DNA of 64,000 nucleotides from Streptosporangium brasiliense (GCF_030811595.1 NZ_JAUSRB010000002.1:6510001-6574000), one strand, 5' to 3'; positions 9,018 through 17,638 are shown, counted from the first letter of the stretch. Numbers and translations: made by a program. The notes: a model not told the origin generated them from the letters alone.

Positions 9018-9626
9018 ATGAAGCTGACGACCATGACTCAGGTCACCATCGATGGAGTGATGCAGGGAAACGGCGCCGCGTCGGATGACCGCAGGAACGG
9101 ATTCGAGCGCGGCGGATGGGCCCGCGGGAAGGGTGACGACGAGACCAGGACGTTCATCACGCAGACCTACCAGCGCGCCGAGGCGTTCCTGTTCGGCCGG
9201 CGTACCTATGAGCTGTTCGCCGGCTCCTGGGGGTCAATCGACCAGATGCGCGCACATCCCATCGGCGTGGCCTTGAACGAGGCCCCCAAGTACGTTGCCT
9301 CGACCACGCTCACCGCGCCGCGTTGGGAGGACACGACCGTTCTCCGCGGTGACCTCACGGCGGCCATCAGTGAGCTGAAGGCCAAGCCCGGGGGTGAGCT
9401 GCAGGTGCACGGCAGTGGCGTCCTGACCCAGTGGTTGCTGGAGAACGACCTGGTCGACGAGATGATTCTGATCGTGATCCCGGTGATCCTCGGCCAGGGC
9501 GCGAGACTGTTCCCGGAGACCGGTCCGGATCTTGCGCTCGACCTGGTCGAGTCGCGGGTCGACTCGAAGGGCGTGACGATCCAGGTCTACCGGCCGGCCG
9601 GGCGTCCGCGGTATGCAACGGTCTGA
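9018..9626 (+). CDS. Dihydrofolate reductase-like (RibD C-terminal) family protein
   Basis: This 202-aa protein has the DHFR/RibD-C fold signatures common in actinobacteria: MKLTTMTQVTIDGVMQG at the start, FLFGRRTYELFAGSWGS at about 55-70, NEAPKYVASTTL at about 90-100, and GELQVHGSGVLTQWLLENDLVDEM followed by PVILGQGARLF. Members bind NADPH; most have no known substrate. The chosen ATG has AAGGGAA 10 nt upstream; longer frames upstream lack such a signal. The DGPF-sigma pair follows on the same strand after 53 bp, and proteins of this family often neighbour ECF42-type loci, so it may be a functional target. Confidence 0.88.
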   Translation: MKLTTMTQVTIDGVMQGNGAASDDRRNGFERGGWARGKGDDETRTFITQTYQRAEAFLFGRRTYELFAGSWGSIDQMRAHPIGVALNEAPKYVASTTLTAPRWEDTTVLRGDLTAAISELKAKPGGELQVHGSGVLTQWLLENDLVDEMILIVIPVILGQGARLFPETGPDLALDLVESRVDSKGVTIQVYRPAGRPRYATV

Positions 9627-9679
9627 AGCCCCTGACCACCGAACCATGCTGTCTTGTCACCACAGGAGATGATCTTCAG

Positions 9680-10003
9680 ATGCAGTACCTGGTTTCCGTG
9701 ATCGACGACAAGAGCAATCCCGGTAGCACGGACAGGCGACCTGCCATCAGCGCGTTCAACGAACGACTGATCGCCGAGGGCTACTGGGTTTTCTCGGGTG
9801 GACTCGCGGACACCGACGCGGCCACGGTCATCGACAACCGGGGTGAGCAGGCGGTGTTCAGCGACGGGCCTTTCGTGGAGTCGAAGGAGTACCTCGCCGG
9901 CGTCTGGGTGTGGGAGGCCCCCGATCTGGATGTGGCGCTCAAGCTCGCCGCCGAGGCGTCGAAGGTCTGCGATCGGAAGGTCGAGGTGCGGCCGTTCCTG
10001 TGA
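9680..10003 (+). CDS. DGPF-domain (YCII-related) protein, partner of ECF42 sigma factor
   Basis: This 107-aa single-domain protein has the YCII/DGPF fold: MQYLVSVIDD at the N-terminus, the eponymous motif as FSDGPFVESKEYLAGVWVWEA at about 55-75, and a final beta strand VEVRPFL. DGPF proteins are the hallmark neighbours of ECF42 sigma factors and are thought to work with them, though biochemical roles are not settled. CAGGAG precedes the ATG. Its TGA overlaps the sigma-factor GTG by four bases (GTGA), a strong sign of translational coupling. Confidence 0.93.
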   Translation: MQYLVSVIDDKSNPGSTDRRPAISAFNERLIAEGYWVFSGGLADTDAATVIDNRGEQAVFSDGPFVESKEYLAGVWVWEAPDLDVALKLAAEASKVCDRKVEVRPFL

Positions 10004-11232
10004 GCGACGTCGAGGAGGCGATCACCCTGGCCCACCGCGACGAGTGGGCGCGGGTGGTGGCCGCCCTGACCAGGCGTTTCGGTGACCTCGACATCGCCGA
10101 GGAGGCGGCTGCCGAGGCGTTCGCGACCGCCGTGGAGCGGTGGCCGGCCGACGGCGTACCGCCCAATCCCGGCGCCTGGCTGACCACCACCGCCAACCGC
10201 AAGGCCATCGACCGGATCCGGCGTGAGAACAAGCGCGACGACAAGCACAGGGAGGCTCAGATGACGTACGACGACCCGCCCGAGCCTGTTGGCGCCATCG
10301 ATGACGACCGGCTCCGACTGATCTTCACCTGCTGTCACCCGGCGCTGGCGATGGAAGCCCGCGTGGCGTTGACGCTGCGCATGGTCGGCGGTCTGACCGT
10401 GCCCGAGATCGCCCGTGCCTTCCTGGTGCAGGGGGCCACCATGGAGCGGCGCATCACCCGCGCGAAGGCCAAGATCAAGGCGGCTCGCATCCCCTGTCGG
10501 ATGCCGTCCGCCGACGATCTGCCGGCTCGTGTCTCCGGCGTCCTGGCCGTCCTGTTCCTCGTCTTCAACGAGGGCTACCTGGCCAGCGGCCCCGACACCG
10601 ACCCCGTACGACACGACCTGACCACCGAGGCGATCCGGCTCACCCGCCTGATCCGCGCGCTCCTGCCGCAGGACGGAGAAGTGGCCGGGCTGCTGGCGCT
10701 GATGCTGCTCATCGAGGCCCGCCGCCCCGCCCGGGTCTCGGCCGGCGGCGAACTGGTCCCCCTGGCCGAGCAGGACCGCGGCGCCTGGGACGCGGAACTG
10801 ATCGCCGAAGGTCATCGGCTGGTGCGCGAGCGCCTGGCCGCTGCCGCTGCCGGGGTGGCTCCGGGTCGCTATCAGATTCTCGCGGCGATCAACGCGGTGC
10901 ACACCTCCGCCCGCGACATCCGCGACACCGACTGGTCGCAGGTCCTCACCCTCTACGACCAGCTCGTCCGCCTCGACCCCTCGCCGATCATCGCCCTCAA
11001 CCGGGCCATCGCCGCGGCCGAGCTCGACGGGCCGGAGGTGGCACTGGCCATCGTTGACCGCCTCGCCGAGGCGCTGGCCGGCTATCACGCCTACCACGCC
11101 ACCCGCGCCGACCTGCTGCGCCGGCTGGGCCAGAGTCAGCAGTCACGCGCGGCCTACGACCGGGCCATCGAGCTGGCCGGCAACACCGGCGAGACCGCCT
11201 ACCTCACCCGCCGCCGCGACCAACTGCAGTAG
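10000..11232 (+). CDS. ECF42-type RNA polymerase sigma factor with C-terminal TPR-like extension
   Basis: This 410-aa sigma factor has region 2 at about residues 10-75 (DEWARVVAALTRRFGDLDIAEEA, NPGAWLTTTANRKAIDRIRR) and region 4 at about 110-165 (ALTLRMVGGLTVPEIARAFLV, MERRITRAKAKIK). A long C-terminal part (DUF6596/TPR-like; VLFLVFNEGYLASG, NRAIAAAEL, YHAYHATRADLLRRLG) is characteristic of the ECF42 group and replaces an anti-sigma factor in control. The GTG overlaps the DGPF stop codon. No anti-sigma gene is present, as expected for this group. Target promoters are unknown, but DGPF and DHFR-like genes upstream are plausible. Confidence 0.93.
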   Translation: MSDVEEAITLAHRDEWARVVAALTRRFGDLDIAEEAAAEAFATAVERWPADGVPPNPGAWLTTTANRKAIDRIRRENKRDDKHREAQMTYDDPPEPVGAIDDDRLRLIFTCCHPALAMEARVALTLRMVGGLTVPEIARAFLVQGATMERRITRAKAKIKAARIPCRMPSADDLPARVSGVLAVLFLVFNEGYLASGPDTDPVRHDLTTEAIRLTRLIRALLPQDGEVAGLLALMLLIEARRPARVSAGGELVPLAEQDRGAWDAELIAEGHRLVRERLAAAAAGVAPGRYQILAAINAVHTSARDIRDTDWSQVLTLYDQLVRLDPSPIIALNRAIAAAELDGPEVALAIVDRLAEALAGYHAYHATRADLLRRLGQSQQSRAAYDRAIELAGNTGETAYLTRRRDQLQ

Positions 11233-11794
11233 CGCCCGCATTCGAGAGCGCACTTGATACAGCGATGAAAGGCGACACGGAACGCTGCACTATTGACATG
11301 TTCAGACGCCAACCCTTCTCGCGGCCTTCGGGGTCGCCGAACTCTGCCGGCTCCCGGGCGCCCGGAACCGGTCCCAGCCCAGGCTGCGACAAGATGATCT
11401 CAGCGGCCGGGTGTCGGCCGAAACGGTCCTCCCCCTGCCCTTGCAGGGCCTTGATCTGCTCGCCCAGCATGGTGAGGACCGCCACCGCTGAGCCGATGGT
11501 GGCGGCGTAGGCAGCGGTCACGGCCGCCGGCCGACCCAGGTGCTCTGTGCGCAGCGCGGCCTGGATCGCGGCGGCCTCGGGGCTGTGGCCGGCGACCGGG
11601 CGCAGCTGGTGGGAGTCGGTGCGGACCATGTCGGCCGGCATGGGCGCGTCGGCCGCGTCGCTCTTGGCGCCCGAGACGCTCAGCCGTTCCCGGTACCGCG
11701 CCGCCTGCAGCGGGTTGACCGCCAGCACCGTGTACCCGGCGGCGACCAGTGCCTGCACCCACAGGCCACGGTCGGTCTCGATCCCGATCACCAC
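11204..11794 (-). pseudogene. IS110-family transposase, internally deleted
   Basis: The reverse frame begins IGIETDRGLWVQALVAAGYTV and continues VNPLQAARYRERLSVSGAKSDAADA, the DEDD-type N-terminal domain of IS110 transposases. After SPEAAAIQAALRTEHL it jumps to the later part (VLTMLGEQIKALQGQ, AEIILSQPGLGPVPGAR), so a central block including much of the linker is missing. After about GREKGW the reading diverges from the family, and the frame ends inside the tail of the ECF42 gene. The catalytic set is incomplete and the protein cannot be functional. It marks an old insertion next to the sigma gene. Confidence 0.8.
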
Positions 11795-12025
11795 CTGGGC
11801 CTCTTCGGCCTCCTTTGCGCGGGACTCAAGGTCCAGTAGCTATGAGTGCTCACCCGCTGGCGGCTGTCAGGCCCGAGTCTGTCGCAGTGGCGGACTCGTT
11901 AAGAGTGATTAGTAGCTGAGAGTAATCACCTTCACGCTCTGTGAGTGTTCGCGCACACCTGGGCGACGGTCACCCGCCGAGCCGGAGCTTGCATCATCGG
12001 GACGACGAGGGCCCCGGACGTTGAC

Positions 12026-12073
12026 TTTGTCGCAAGGCATGACGCACCATGTTGCTACAAAGCTTGCGACAAA
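12026..12073. promoter_or_regulatory. Inverted-repeat operator upstream of membrane protein/GntR operon
   Basis: TTTGTCGCAAG (12026-12036) and its exact reverse complement CTTGCGACAAA (12063-12073) are separated by 26 bp. The right arm touches the ribosome binding site of the next gene. TTGACT at 12021 could be a -35 box. The layout fits binding by the GntR/YtrA-type regulator encoded second in the operon. Confidence 0.65.
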
Positions 12074-12083
12074 AGGAGGGGGT

Positions 12084-12911
12084 ATGACGAACGCTTCCAT
12101 GTCTGACGCCGGACCGCCGTCGGCGGACATCCGGTGCGCCGAGACCTGGCTGCGGCGGCACGGCCTGAGCGACGGCCCGCCGACGCCGTTGCTGGCCGCG
12201 CGCTTGGCGGCGCGGCGGCGGGTGCGGCTGCTGGGCAGCGTCCTTTTGGCCGTGCTGATAATCGCGGCCTCCCTGGCGCAGGTCGCCGCCCTGCCGGGAG
12301 CCTCCGCCCCCGGCGGGTCCGGGTCGCACCGGCTGGTGCCGGTGCTGGTGCTGAGCGTGTCGATCGTCGCGCTGTTGCTGACCCAGGCGCTGCTGGACGC
12401 CTGGGTGCGGCGCGTCGACCGGCGCGTCGGGGCGGCACTGCCGCGGCGGGTGACCCATCCGGTGCAGCTCGGCTGGGCCGCCCTGCTCGGACGGCCCTAC
12501 GCCGTCATGGCGGGCGCCACCTTCGCCTGCGCGTCCGCGCTGGGGGTGAGCGCGCTGGTCGTCACCGAGGGCACCGCACGGCACGCCGCCGTCGTGCTGC
12601 TGGTCGCCGTGACCGGAGTCGCCCTCGGCGCCGTCCTGCAACTGCGTGAGATGCTGGCCCGGCCCGTCGTGGCCGAGGACGAGGTCTCGCTGACGGCCGA
12701 CGTCGTCATGCGGATCGAGGACGCGCGCGAGGGCTCCGCGCCGGCTGTGCTGTGGGCGCTGCCGGTGGTGCTGCTGTCCGGGTTCGCGCCCGGGTGGTGG
12801 AACGCCGCCTCGGTGGGTTTTTTGGTGCTGGGGGCGCTCGCCTTCGTCGCCGTCCATGTCAGGGCGCCGTCGTACGCGGCCACGGCGCGGCGCGCGGTGG
12901 GCCTGCAGTGA
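12084..12911 (+). CDS. Multi-pass membrane protein of unknown function
   Basis: This 275-aa protein has about six hydrophobic segments: LLGSVLLAVLIIAASLAQVA near 45-65, LVPVLVLSVSIVALLLTQAL near 85-105, AVMAGATFACASALGVSALV near 140, AAVVLLVAVTGVALGAVL near 170, then AVLWALPVVLLSGF and AASVGFLVLGALAFVAV near the end. I do not recognise the family. AGGAGGGGG lies a few bases upstream of the ATG. Its stop overlaps the GTG of the GntR gene by 4 nt (GTGA). In YtrA-type loci the partner is often an exporter subunit; no ATPase is present here. Confidence 0.75.
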   Translation: MTNASMSDAGPPSADIRCAETWLRRHGLSDGPPTPLLAARLAARRRVRLLGSVLLAVLIIAASLAQVAALPGASAPGGSGSHRLVPVLVLSVSIVALLLTQALLDAWVRRVDRRVGAALPRRVTHPVQLGWAALLGRPYAVMAGATFACASALGVSALVVTEGTARHAAVVLLVAVTGVALGAVLQLREMLARPVVAEDEVSLTADVVMRIEDAREGSAPAVLWALPVVLLSGFAPGWWNAASVGFLVLGALAFVAVHVRAPSYAATARRAVGLQ

Positions 12912-13285
12912 TCGTCATTGATGCGGGCTCACCGGTCCCGCCGTTCGAGCAGCTGCGGGCCCAGCTCGCCCGGCAGATCCAGGACCGCACGCTGGCCGTA
13001 GGCGCCCGGCTGCCGACCATCCGCCACCTGGCGGCCGACCTCGGCCTGGCCGTCAACACGGTCGGCCGGGCCTACCGGGAGCTGGAGGAGGCGGGGCTGA
13101 TCGAGACGCGCGGGCGGGCGGGCTCGTTCGTGTCGGCCGCCGGTGAGGAGGGCCGGGAGCGGGCCCGCCGGGCCGCCGCCGACTACGCGGCCGTGATCGC
13201 CAGCGTCGGCATCGACGCGGCCGAGGCGATCCGCATCGTGCAGGCGGCTCTGACGTCCGGCGCGGCGGCACCGGCCTCGTCATGA
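12908..13285 (+). CDS. GntR-family regulator, YtrA subfamily
   Basis: This 125-aa protein has the short YtrA layout: an N-terminal winged helix (PPFEQLRAQLARQIQDRTLAVGARLPTIRHLAADLGLAVNTVGRAYRELEEAGLI, read in two helices plus wing), RGRAGSFV, and only about 50 residues of C-terminal helix for dimerisation rather than a full ligand domain. The GTG start overlaps the upstream membrane-protein stop, so it is the second gene of the operon. It probably autoregulates through the inverted repeat at 12026-12073. Confidence 0.9.
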   Translation: MIVIDAGSPVPPFEQLRAQLARQIQDRTLAVGARLPTIRHLAADLGLAVNTVGRAYRELEEAGLIETRGRAGSFVSAAGEEGRERARRAAADYAAVIASVGIDAAEAIRIVQAALTSGAAAPASS

Positions 13286-13314
13286 CCGTGACCCCGCCGG
13301 CGGCGGGGTCACGG
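13286..13314 (+). terminator. Hairpin terminator of the GntR operon
   Basis: CCGTGACCCCGCC and GGCGGGGTCACGG form a perfect 13-bp stem with a GGC loop immediately after the GntR stop codon. No U-tract follows, which is usual for high-GC actinobacterial terminators. Confidence 0.75.
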
Positions 13315-13341
13315 GAGTCGGTCGGCGGGGCCATGACTCAG

Positions 13342-13931
13342 TGATCTTTAATCCGTGATGTTCGGTGATCATGTGAATGTGCCGGGTTGCTGCGGTATGC
13401 CGAGGTCACGCGGTGTGCGCAGGGCGGTGGGCTGGCCACCGTCCAACGAGCCAAGCGGGAGCGGGTACGGCTGCGCGCGGCCGGACTGTTCGCCTGTGGA
13501 GACACCGATGAGCAGGTGGCCGGAGAACTACGGGTTACGCGGATGTCGGCCAACCGGTGGCGCCGGGCCTGGACCCGCGGCGGCGGACCTGGGCGCGTGG
13601 GTCTGCTTCGACGACGAGTGCGGCCGGACGATGAGGCCACCGGTGGCCCGTAGGTGGGGACGGCGTGGCCTGACGCCGGTGGTGAGGGTGCCGGACCGCC
13701 GTGCGGGCAGGGCCTCGGTCGCCGCCCTGGCCCGCTACCGGCCCGGGCAGCGGTCCCGGCTGATCTACCGGGTCCATCACTACCGGCGGCGCAAGGGCGA
13801 GGCGGCGGGCTTCACCTGGCGCGACCACCAGGAGTTGAAGAAGATCCAGTATCGGCCGCATCTGATCGACGGCTGCCTGGCTGAGACCAACCTGGTCCTC
13901 AAGTCGTCATAACACCACGGATCAAAGATCA
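13342..13931 (+). mobile_element. Internally deleted IS630-family element with both ends
   Basis: The terminal inverted repeats are TGATCTTTAATCCGTGATG (start of the left 21-bp repeat, 13342-13362) and its complement at 13911-13931, differing at two positions. The 590-bp unit is about half of a normal IS630 element because the transposase gene is internally deleted. As both ends remain, it could in principle be mobilised in trans by a full-length relative, like a MITE. Target duplication is not clear. Confidence 0.75.
13387..13912 (+). pseudogene. IS630-family transposase, frameshifted and deleted
   Basis: The N-terminal helix-turn-helix (RLRAAGLFACGDTDEQVAGELRVTRMSANRWRRAW) lies in one frame. 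A second frame continues with the first catalytic region (AWVCFDDECGRTMRPPVARRW), then RRGLTPVVRVPDRRAGRASVAALARYRPGQRSRLIYRVHHYRR and TWRDHQEL. There the sequence jumps straight to the normal C-terminus KKIQYRPHLIDGCLAETNL. The segment holding the second Asp and the Glu of the DDE triad is absent, so no active enzyme can be made. Confidence 0.8.
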
Positions 13932-14083
13932 GTGGTGCGGCCCCTGGATCCGGGCACGTCGACGATCTCGCTCCTGGGGACCGGTTGCGCTGAACCATGG
14001 ACGGATGAGCCGAGGATGCGGCGCCGGCCGCACACAACACGTGCCGGTGAACACGGCGTCATCGGCGGCGATCTCTGGATGAG

Positions 14084-15463
14084 ATGACTGACATCTCCGA
14101 CCATCGCCGTGGAGGGGGAAGCGGGGAGCGCCGTCGAGCGCTTGTGCCCGTGAAAGCACCGATGAAGGTGCCCCGTCCTACGAAGAAGGTCTCCGTGTCC
14201 CAGCCATCCACACTTCGCACTTCACGCCGGAAGAGCGTCGGCGCAGAGCCCGCTCACGGCGTACCGGGCTGGCTGATCGCCCTGCTGGCCGTCGCCACCG
14301 GTACGACGGTCGCCAACCTCTACTACGCGCAGCCCTTGCTCTCGTCGCTGCGCGACGTCTTCCATATCAGCACCGCCACCGCGGGTGCGTTGATCACCCT
14401 CACCCAGGTCGGCTACGTGATCGGCATGCTCTTCCTGGTCCCCCTCGGCGACCGACTGGAGAAGCGCGGCCTGATCACCGCACTGCTGACGATCACCGCC
14501 CTCGCCCTGGTCGCGGCCGGTCTCGCGACCGGCTTCCCCATGCTGCTGGCCGCCTCGATGATCAGCGGTGCCACGTCGGTCGTCGCCCAGATCCTGGTCC
14601 CTTTCGCCGCGAGCCTGGCCCCTGACCACGCGCGCGGCCGCATTGTCGGTCGGGTGATGAGTGGCCTGCTCACCGGTGTTCTGCTGTCCCGCACGCTCAG
14701 CAGCCTGGTCTCCGACGTCGCGGGCTGGCGCGTCGTCTACCTCGGCTCCGCCGTCCTGATGGCGGTCCTGGCCGTGACGTTGCGGGTTGCGCTGCCCCAG
14801 CACGCGCGTACCACGTCCGTGCCGTACCACCATGTGCTGCGCTCCACGGTGACACTGGTGCGCACACACCCGGAGTTGCTGCGCCGCGGCCTGTACCAGG
14901 CGGCGATGTTCGGTGCCTTCAGCGCCTTCTGGACCACCGTCTCCTACGTCCTCACCGGCCCCGACTTCCACTACTCCCCCGTCGGCGTCGGCATGTTCGC
15001 GCTCGTGGGAGCCGCCGGTGCGGCCATCGCCCCGCTCGCCGGCCACTGGGCCGACCGCAGGCTGGCCCGGCCCATGACCGGCGCCGCGCTCGCCGTCGCC
15101 GCGCTGGCCTTTGCCGTCGCAGGCTTCGGTCAGCACAGCATCGTGCTGATCGCCCTGGCCGCCATCGTCCTCGACATGGCCGTCCAGGCCACCCTCATCC
15201 TCGGCCAGCACACCATCTACCAGCTCGACCCCAACGCCCGAGCCCGCCTCAACAGCGCCTTCATCGCCACCTTCTTCCTCGGTGGCGCCCTCGGATCCGA
15301 GTTCGGCTCCATCGCCTACCACGCCGGCGGCTGGGGCGCGGTCAGTGTCCTCGGCACGGCCCTGCCGGTCCTGGCACTGCTCTACTGGATCACTGAGCAC
15401 CGGGGCCCTGGCCGACGCCGCCCCGGAGGTGACAGCGATGCCCCCCTGGCCGTCACCGCATGA
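14084..15463 (+). CDS. MFS transporter (YnfM/DHA1-like efflux type)
   Basis: This is an up to 459-aa, 12-segment major facilitator. The first membrane segment is PGWLIALLAVATGTTVANLYYAQPLL. The MFS loop 2-3 signature appears as VPLGDRLEKRGLI. Later segments include MLLAASMISGATSVVAQILVPFAASLAP and VLDMAVQATLILGQHTIYQL. The N-terminal 60 residues are basic and unlike the family; GTG 14195 with GAAGAAGG five nt upstream may be the true start, giving about 422 aa. The ending HRGPGRRRPGG is cytoplasmic. Probably a drug or metabolite exporter; the substrate is unknown. A LysR gene follows after a Dps remnant. Confidence 0.85.
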   Translation: MTDISDHRRGGGSGERRRALVPVKAPMKVPRPTKKVSVSQPSTLRTSRRKSVGAEPAHGVPGWLIALLAVATGTTVANLYYAQPLLSSLRDVFHISTATAGALITLTQVGYVIGMLFLVPLGDRLEKRGLITALLTITALALVAAGLATGFPMLLAASMISGATSVVAQILVPFAASLAPDHARGRIVGRVMSGLLTGVLLSRTLSSLVSDVAGWRVVYLGSAVLMAVLAVTLRVALPQHARTTSVPYHHVLRSTVTLVRTHPELLRRGLYQAAMFGAFSAFWTTVSYVLTGPDFHYSPVGVGMFALVGAAGAAIAPLAGHWADRRLARPMTGAALAVAALAFAVAGFGQHSIVLIALAAIVLDMAVQATLILGQHTIYQLDPNARARLNSAFIATFFLGGALGSEFGSIAYHAGGWGAVSVLGTALPVLALLYWITEHRGPGRRRPGGDSDAPLAVTA

Positions 15464-15583
15464 ACTCCTGGACAACTCATCCGGCCGGTCCAGCCCCCTG
15501 GGCGGCGCCGCGGAAGGCGATCCCCGGCGTCGCCGAGGTCACCTCGACTCCACGGCCGTCGGATGGCGTCGAGGAAGTCTCGG

Positions 15584-15760
15584 CAATGCACTCACGGCTG
15601 CTGGAGACCCACGAGACCATCCTGGTCGAGTGCCGCGACGCGGCGGCCCGGATCGCCGAGCTGGGCGACAACGGCACCAACGACCTGCTGGTCTCGCGAG
15701 TGATCCGCACCGAGGAGCTGCAGACCCGGTTCTCGGCGGAGCACCTGGTCGACGCTCTCC
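15584..15760 (+). pseudogene. dps: C-terminal remnant of a Dps (DNA-starvation ferritin) gene
   Basis: The forward frame here reads AMHSRLLETHETILVECRD followed by AAARIAELGDNGTNDLLVSRV and RTEELQTRFSAEHL. This matches the last two helices of Dps proteins (typically RLLETHDTI…DxGTNDLL…R..E.Q.WFL.EHL). The Trp/Phe near the end is changed and the N-terminal helices with the ferroxidase residues are missing. The sequence on either side is unrelated, so this is a fragment lodged between the MFS and LysR genes. Confidence 0.7.
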
Positions 15761-15857
15761 CTGATCCGTGTCTGAGCCGAGGCCGAGGACACCTCGTCCG
15801 CCTACGATGCTGTGAAGATCGTCGTCCTTCGGACGGGCGCTGCGGCACTGGGAGCGG

Positions 15858-16730
15858 ATGATGGACCTGCGGCAGATGGAAGTCGTCGTCGCGGTGGCTG
15901 AGGCAGGTGGGTTCACGGCGGCGGCGAGGCGCCTGCACGTGGTCCAGTCCGCTGTCTCCGGCACGGTCCGCACCCTTGAACGCGAGTTCGGCACTCCGCT
16001 GTTCACCCGGACCACACACCGCGTGTCGCTCACGCCGGCCGGTGAAGCATTCGTACCCGCGGCACGAGCGGCGCTGCGCGCCGCCGAACTGGCGCGCGAG
16101 GCGGTCGACGCGGCCAAGGGAGAACTGCGCGGCCGGGTGACCGTCGGCACGATGCAGGGTGTTTGGGCGGGACTGCACCACGCACTGGCCGCGCTGCGGT
16201 CGGAGCACCCGGGAGTGCTGGTCCAGTTACGCCAGGCGGCGGTGGCCGACATCCGGCACGCCCTGCGCGAGGGCACCGTGGATCTGGCGGTGATGGCGCT
16301 CGACCGCCAGCAGCAGCGGGGGCTCGTGACCCGGCTGCTGTCCCGCGAGGACATGGTCCTGGTGGCTTCACCACAGCGGGATCTCATCGTGAGAACTGCT
16401 GAGGGCAGGGTCGAACTGGCCGAGGTCGCCCGGCTGCCCCTGGTGGACTTCACCCCCGGCTGGGCGATCCGCCACGCCGTCGACCGGGCCTTTCGCGCCG
16501 CCGGCGTCGACCGCAGCACAACCTTCGAGGTCAACGACATCGTGGCCGCGTCCGAGCTGGTCCGCAACAACCTGGGCGTCTGCATCATGCCCCCGTCCAT
16601 CGCGAACCACTTCCCCGACCTGCCAACGTACCGGTTCGCCCGGCACGCACCCAGTTGGAGGGTGATGGTGGTACGGCCCCCGGGCGAGCCGCCCGCGGCG
16701 GTCGCGGCATTGCTGCGGCACATCACCTGA
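15858..16730 (+). CDS. LysR-family transcriptional regulator
   Basis: This 290-aa protein has the N-terminal LysR helix-turn-helix (MDLRQMEVVVAVAEAGGFTAAARRLHVVQSAVSGTVRTLEREFG, with the conserved Q-S-A-V-S core). The type 2 periplasmic-binding-fold effector domain covers about residues 90-285 (RGRVTVGTM, DLAVMALD, VNDIVAASELVRNNLGVCIMP). The start is ATG 15858 or 15861, with GGGAG upstream. It may once have controlled the Dps or MFS gene upstream; no divergent target exists. The co-inducer is unknown. Confidence 0.9.
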   Translation: MMDLRQMEVVVAVAEAGGFTAAARRLHVVQSAVSGTVRTLEREFGTPLFTRTTHRVSLTPAGEAFVPAARAALRAAELAREAVDAAKGELRGRVTVGTMQGVWAGLHHALAALRSEHPGVLVQLRQAAVADIRHALREGTVDLAVMALDRQQQRGLVTRLLSREDMVLVASPQRDLIVRTAEGRVELAEVARLPLVDFTPGWAIRHAVDRAFRAAGVDRSTTFEVNDIVAASELVRNNLGVCIMPPSIANHFPDLPTYRFARHAPSWRVMVVRPPGEPPAAVAALLRHIT

Positions 16731-17055
16731 CCGCCCTTGCCGCCGCCCAGGAACTCGCCGGCGGGGAACATCGGCGGCCGCGCCGTGGTTACAGTCTCCG
16801 TGGCCGGTGTGCCCAGTGTCCCCGGGCCTCACCTATTGCCTTCGCGGATTACCGTTCGGCTGGAGCCGCGTTGCGCCTTTCGCCGAGAGGCGACACGCAC
16901 ACCGGTACGCACACGTGGAAGGCCCCGGCCGCCTGGAACGGCGGCACGGGGCCTCCGTCGTGGGGTCCCGGTAGCAATGAAGAATTTCCAACGGACATGC
17001 AGGTCGGAGCCCCTGCATGGGCCCTCGGCGCGGCCTGGAGGACAGGCCGCTGGCC
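16731..17055. other. Intergenic region before the AlaX remnant
   Basis: No gene is recognisable in these 325 bp. Frames on both strands are open but lack family likeness. Its right part contains the long inverted repeat described separately. Confidence 0.45.
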
Positions 17056-17068
17056 TGCATGTCCGTTG
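16989..17068. repeat. 15-bp perfect inverted repeat around a 50-bp inner segment
   Basis: CAACGGACATGCAGG (16989-17003) is repeated in exact reverse complement at 17054-17068. The inner segment holds another potential stem (CGGCCT…AGGCCG). The right arm covers the first codons of the AlaX-like frame. It could be an operator, a structured leader, or the ends of a tiny element. Confidence 0.55.
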
Positions 17069-17394
17069 TCTCCTGCGCCGTTACCACCCGGGCCCGCATC
17101 GAGTTCACCCCGCCCGAGACCGGTGCGCACCTGGCCGACGCCGAGGAGCGGGACAAGGCCGCCGACCGGCTGCGCGCGTCCGTGGGCATGGCCATCGCCG
17201 ACGACCTGCCGGTCACCGCGGGCCACGACGGCGAGGGACGCCGGGTCGTACGGCTGGGCGACCTGCACACCGCTCCGTGCGGCGGCACGCACGTGCGCAG
17301 CCTCGCGGAGCTGGAACAGGTGACGATCCCCGCGGTGAAGCTGAAGAAGGGCCGGGTCCGCGTCTCCTACTCCGCCTCCCCCGTCGCCGGCTGA
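17056..17394 (+). pseudogene. AlaX-type alanyl-tRNA editing protein, N-terminally truncated
   Basis: The 113 codons from ATG 17056 match the second half of trans-editing AlaX proteins (the SAD domain that removes Ser or Gly mischarged to tRNA-Ala). IEFTPPETGAHLADAEERDKAADRLRASV leads to RVVRLGDLHTAPCGGTHVRSLAEL, which holds the CxxxH zinc ligands, and then the strands VKLKKGRVRVSYS. The first zinc motif HxxxH and the preceding fold are absent upstream in any frame. The product would lack half its metal site, so it is probably a remnant. Confidence 0.7.
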
Positions 17395-17638
17395 AGGTAG
17401 GTCGGCGATCTGGGGTGCCTGGTGGCGACCTGAGGTGCCTGGTGGGAAAGCCCGCGCCGGGGCGCGGAACGCGCTGTCGCGGTGGCGTACGCACACCGCC
17501 CCGTCGTGCCGCCGGCCCGCCGGTCCCTCCGCCATCGCCGAACGGCTCGGGCGCTGATCCGCGGGCCCCGGCCGACGGCCGTGCCGTACCGGGCACCGGC
17601 CTGGGCGGCGCTCGGTACGGCACGGACATCGGTGGGGA

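Noticed and set aside
9781..11097. Long reverse frame opposite the ECF42 sigma gene
   Set aside because: Antisense shadow caused by G/C at third codon positions; the forward gene has clear sigma motifs.
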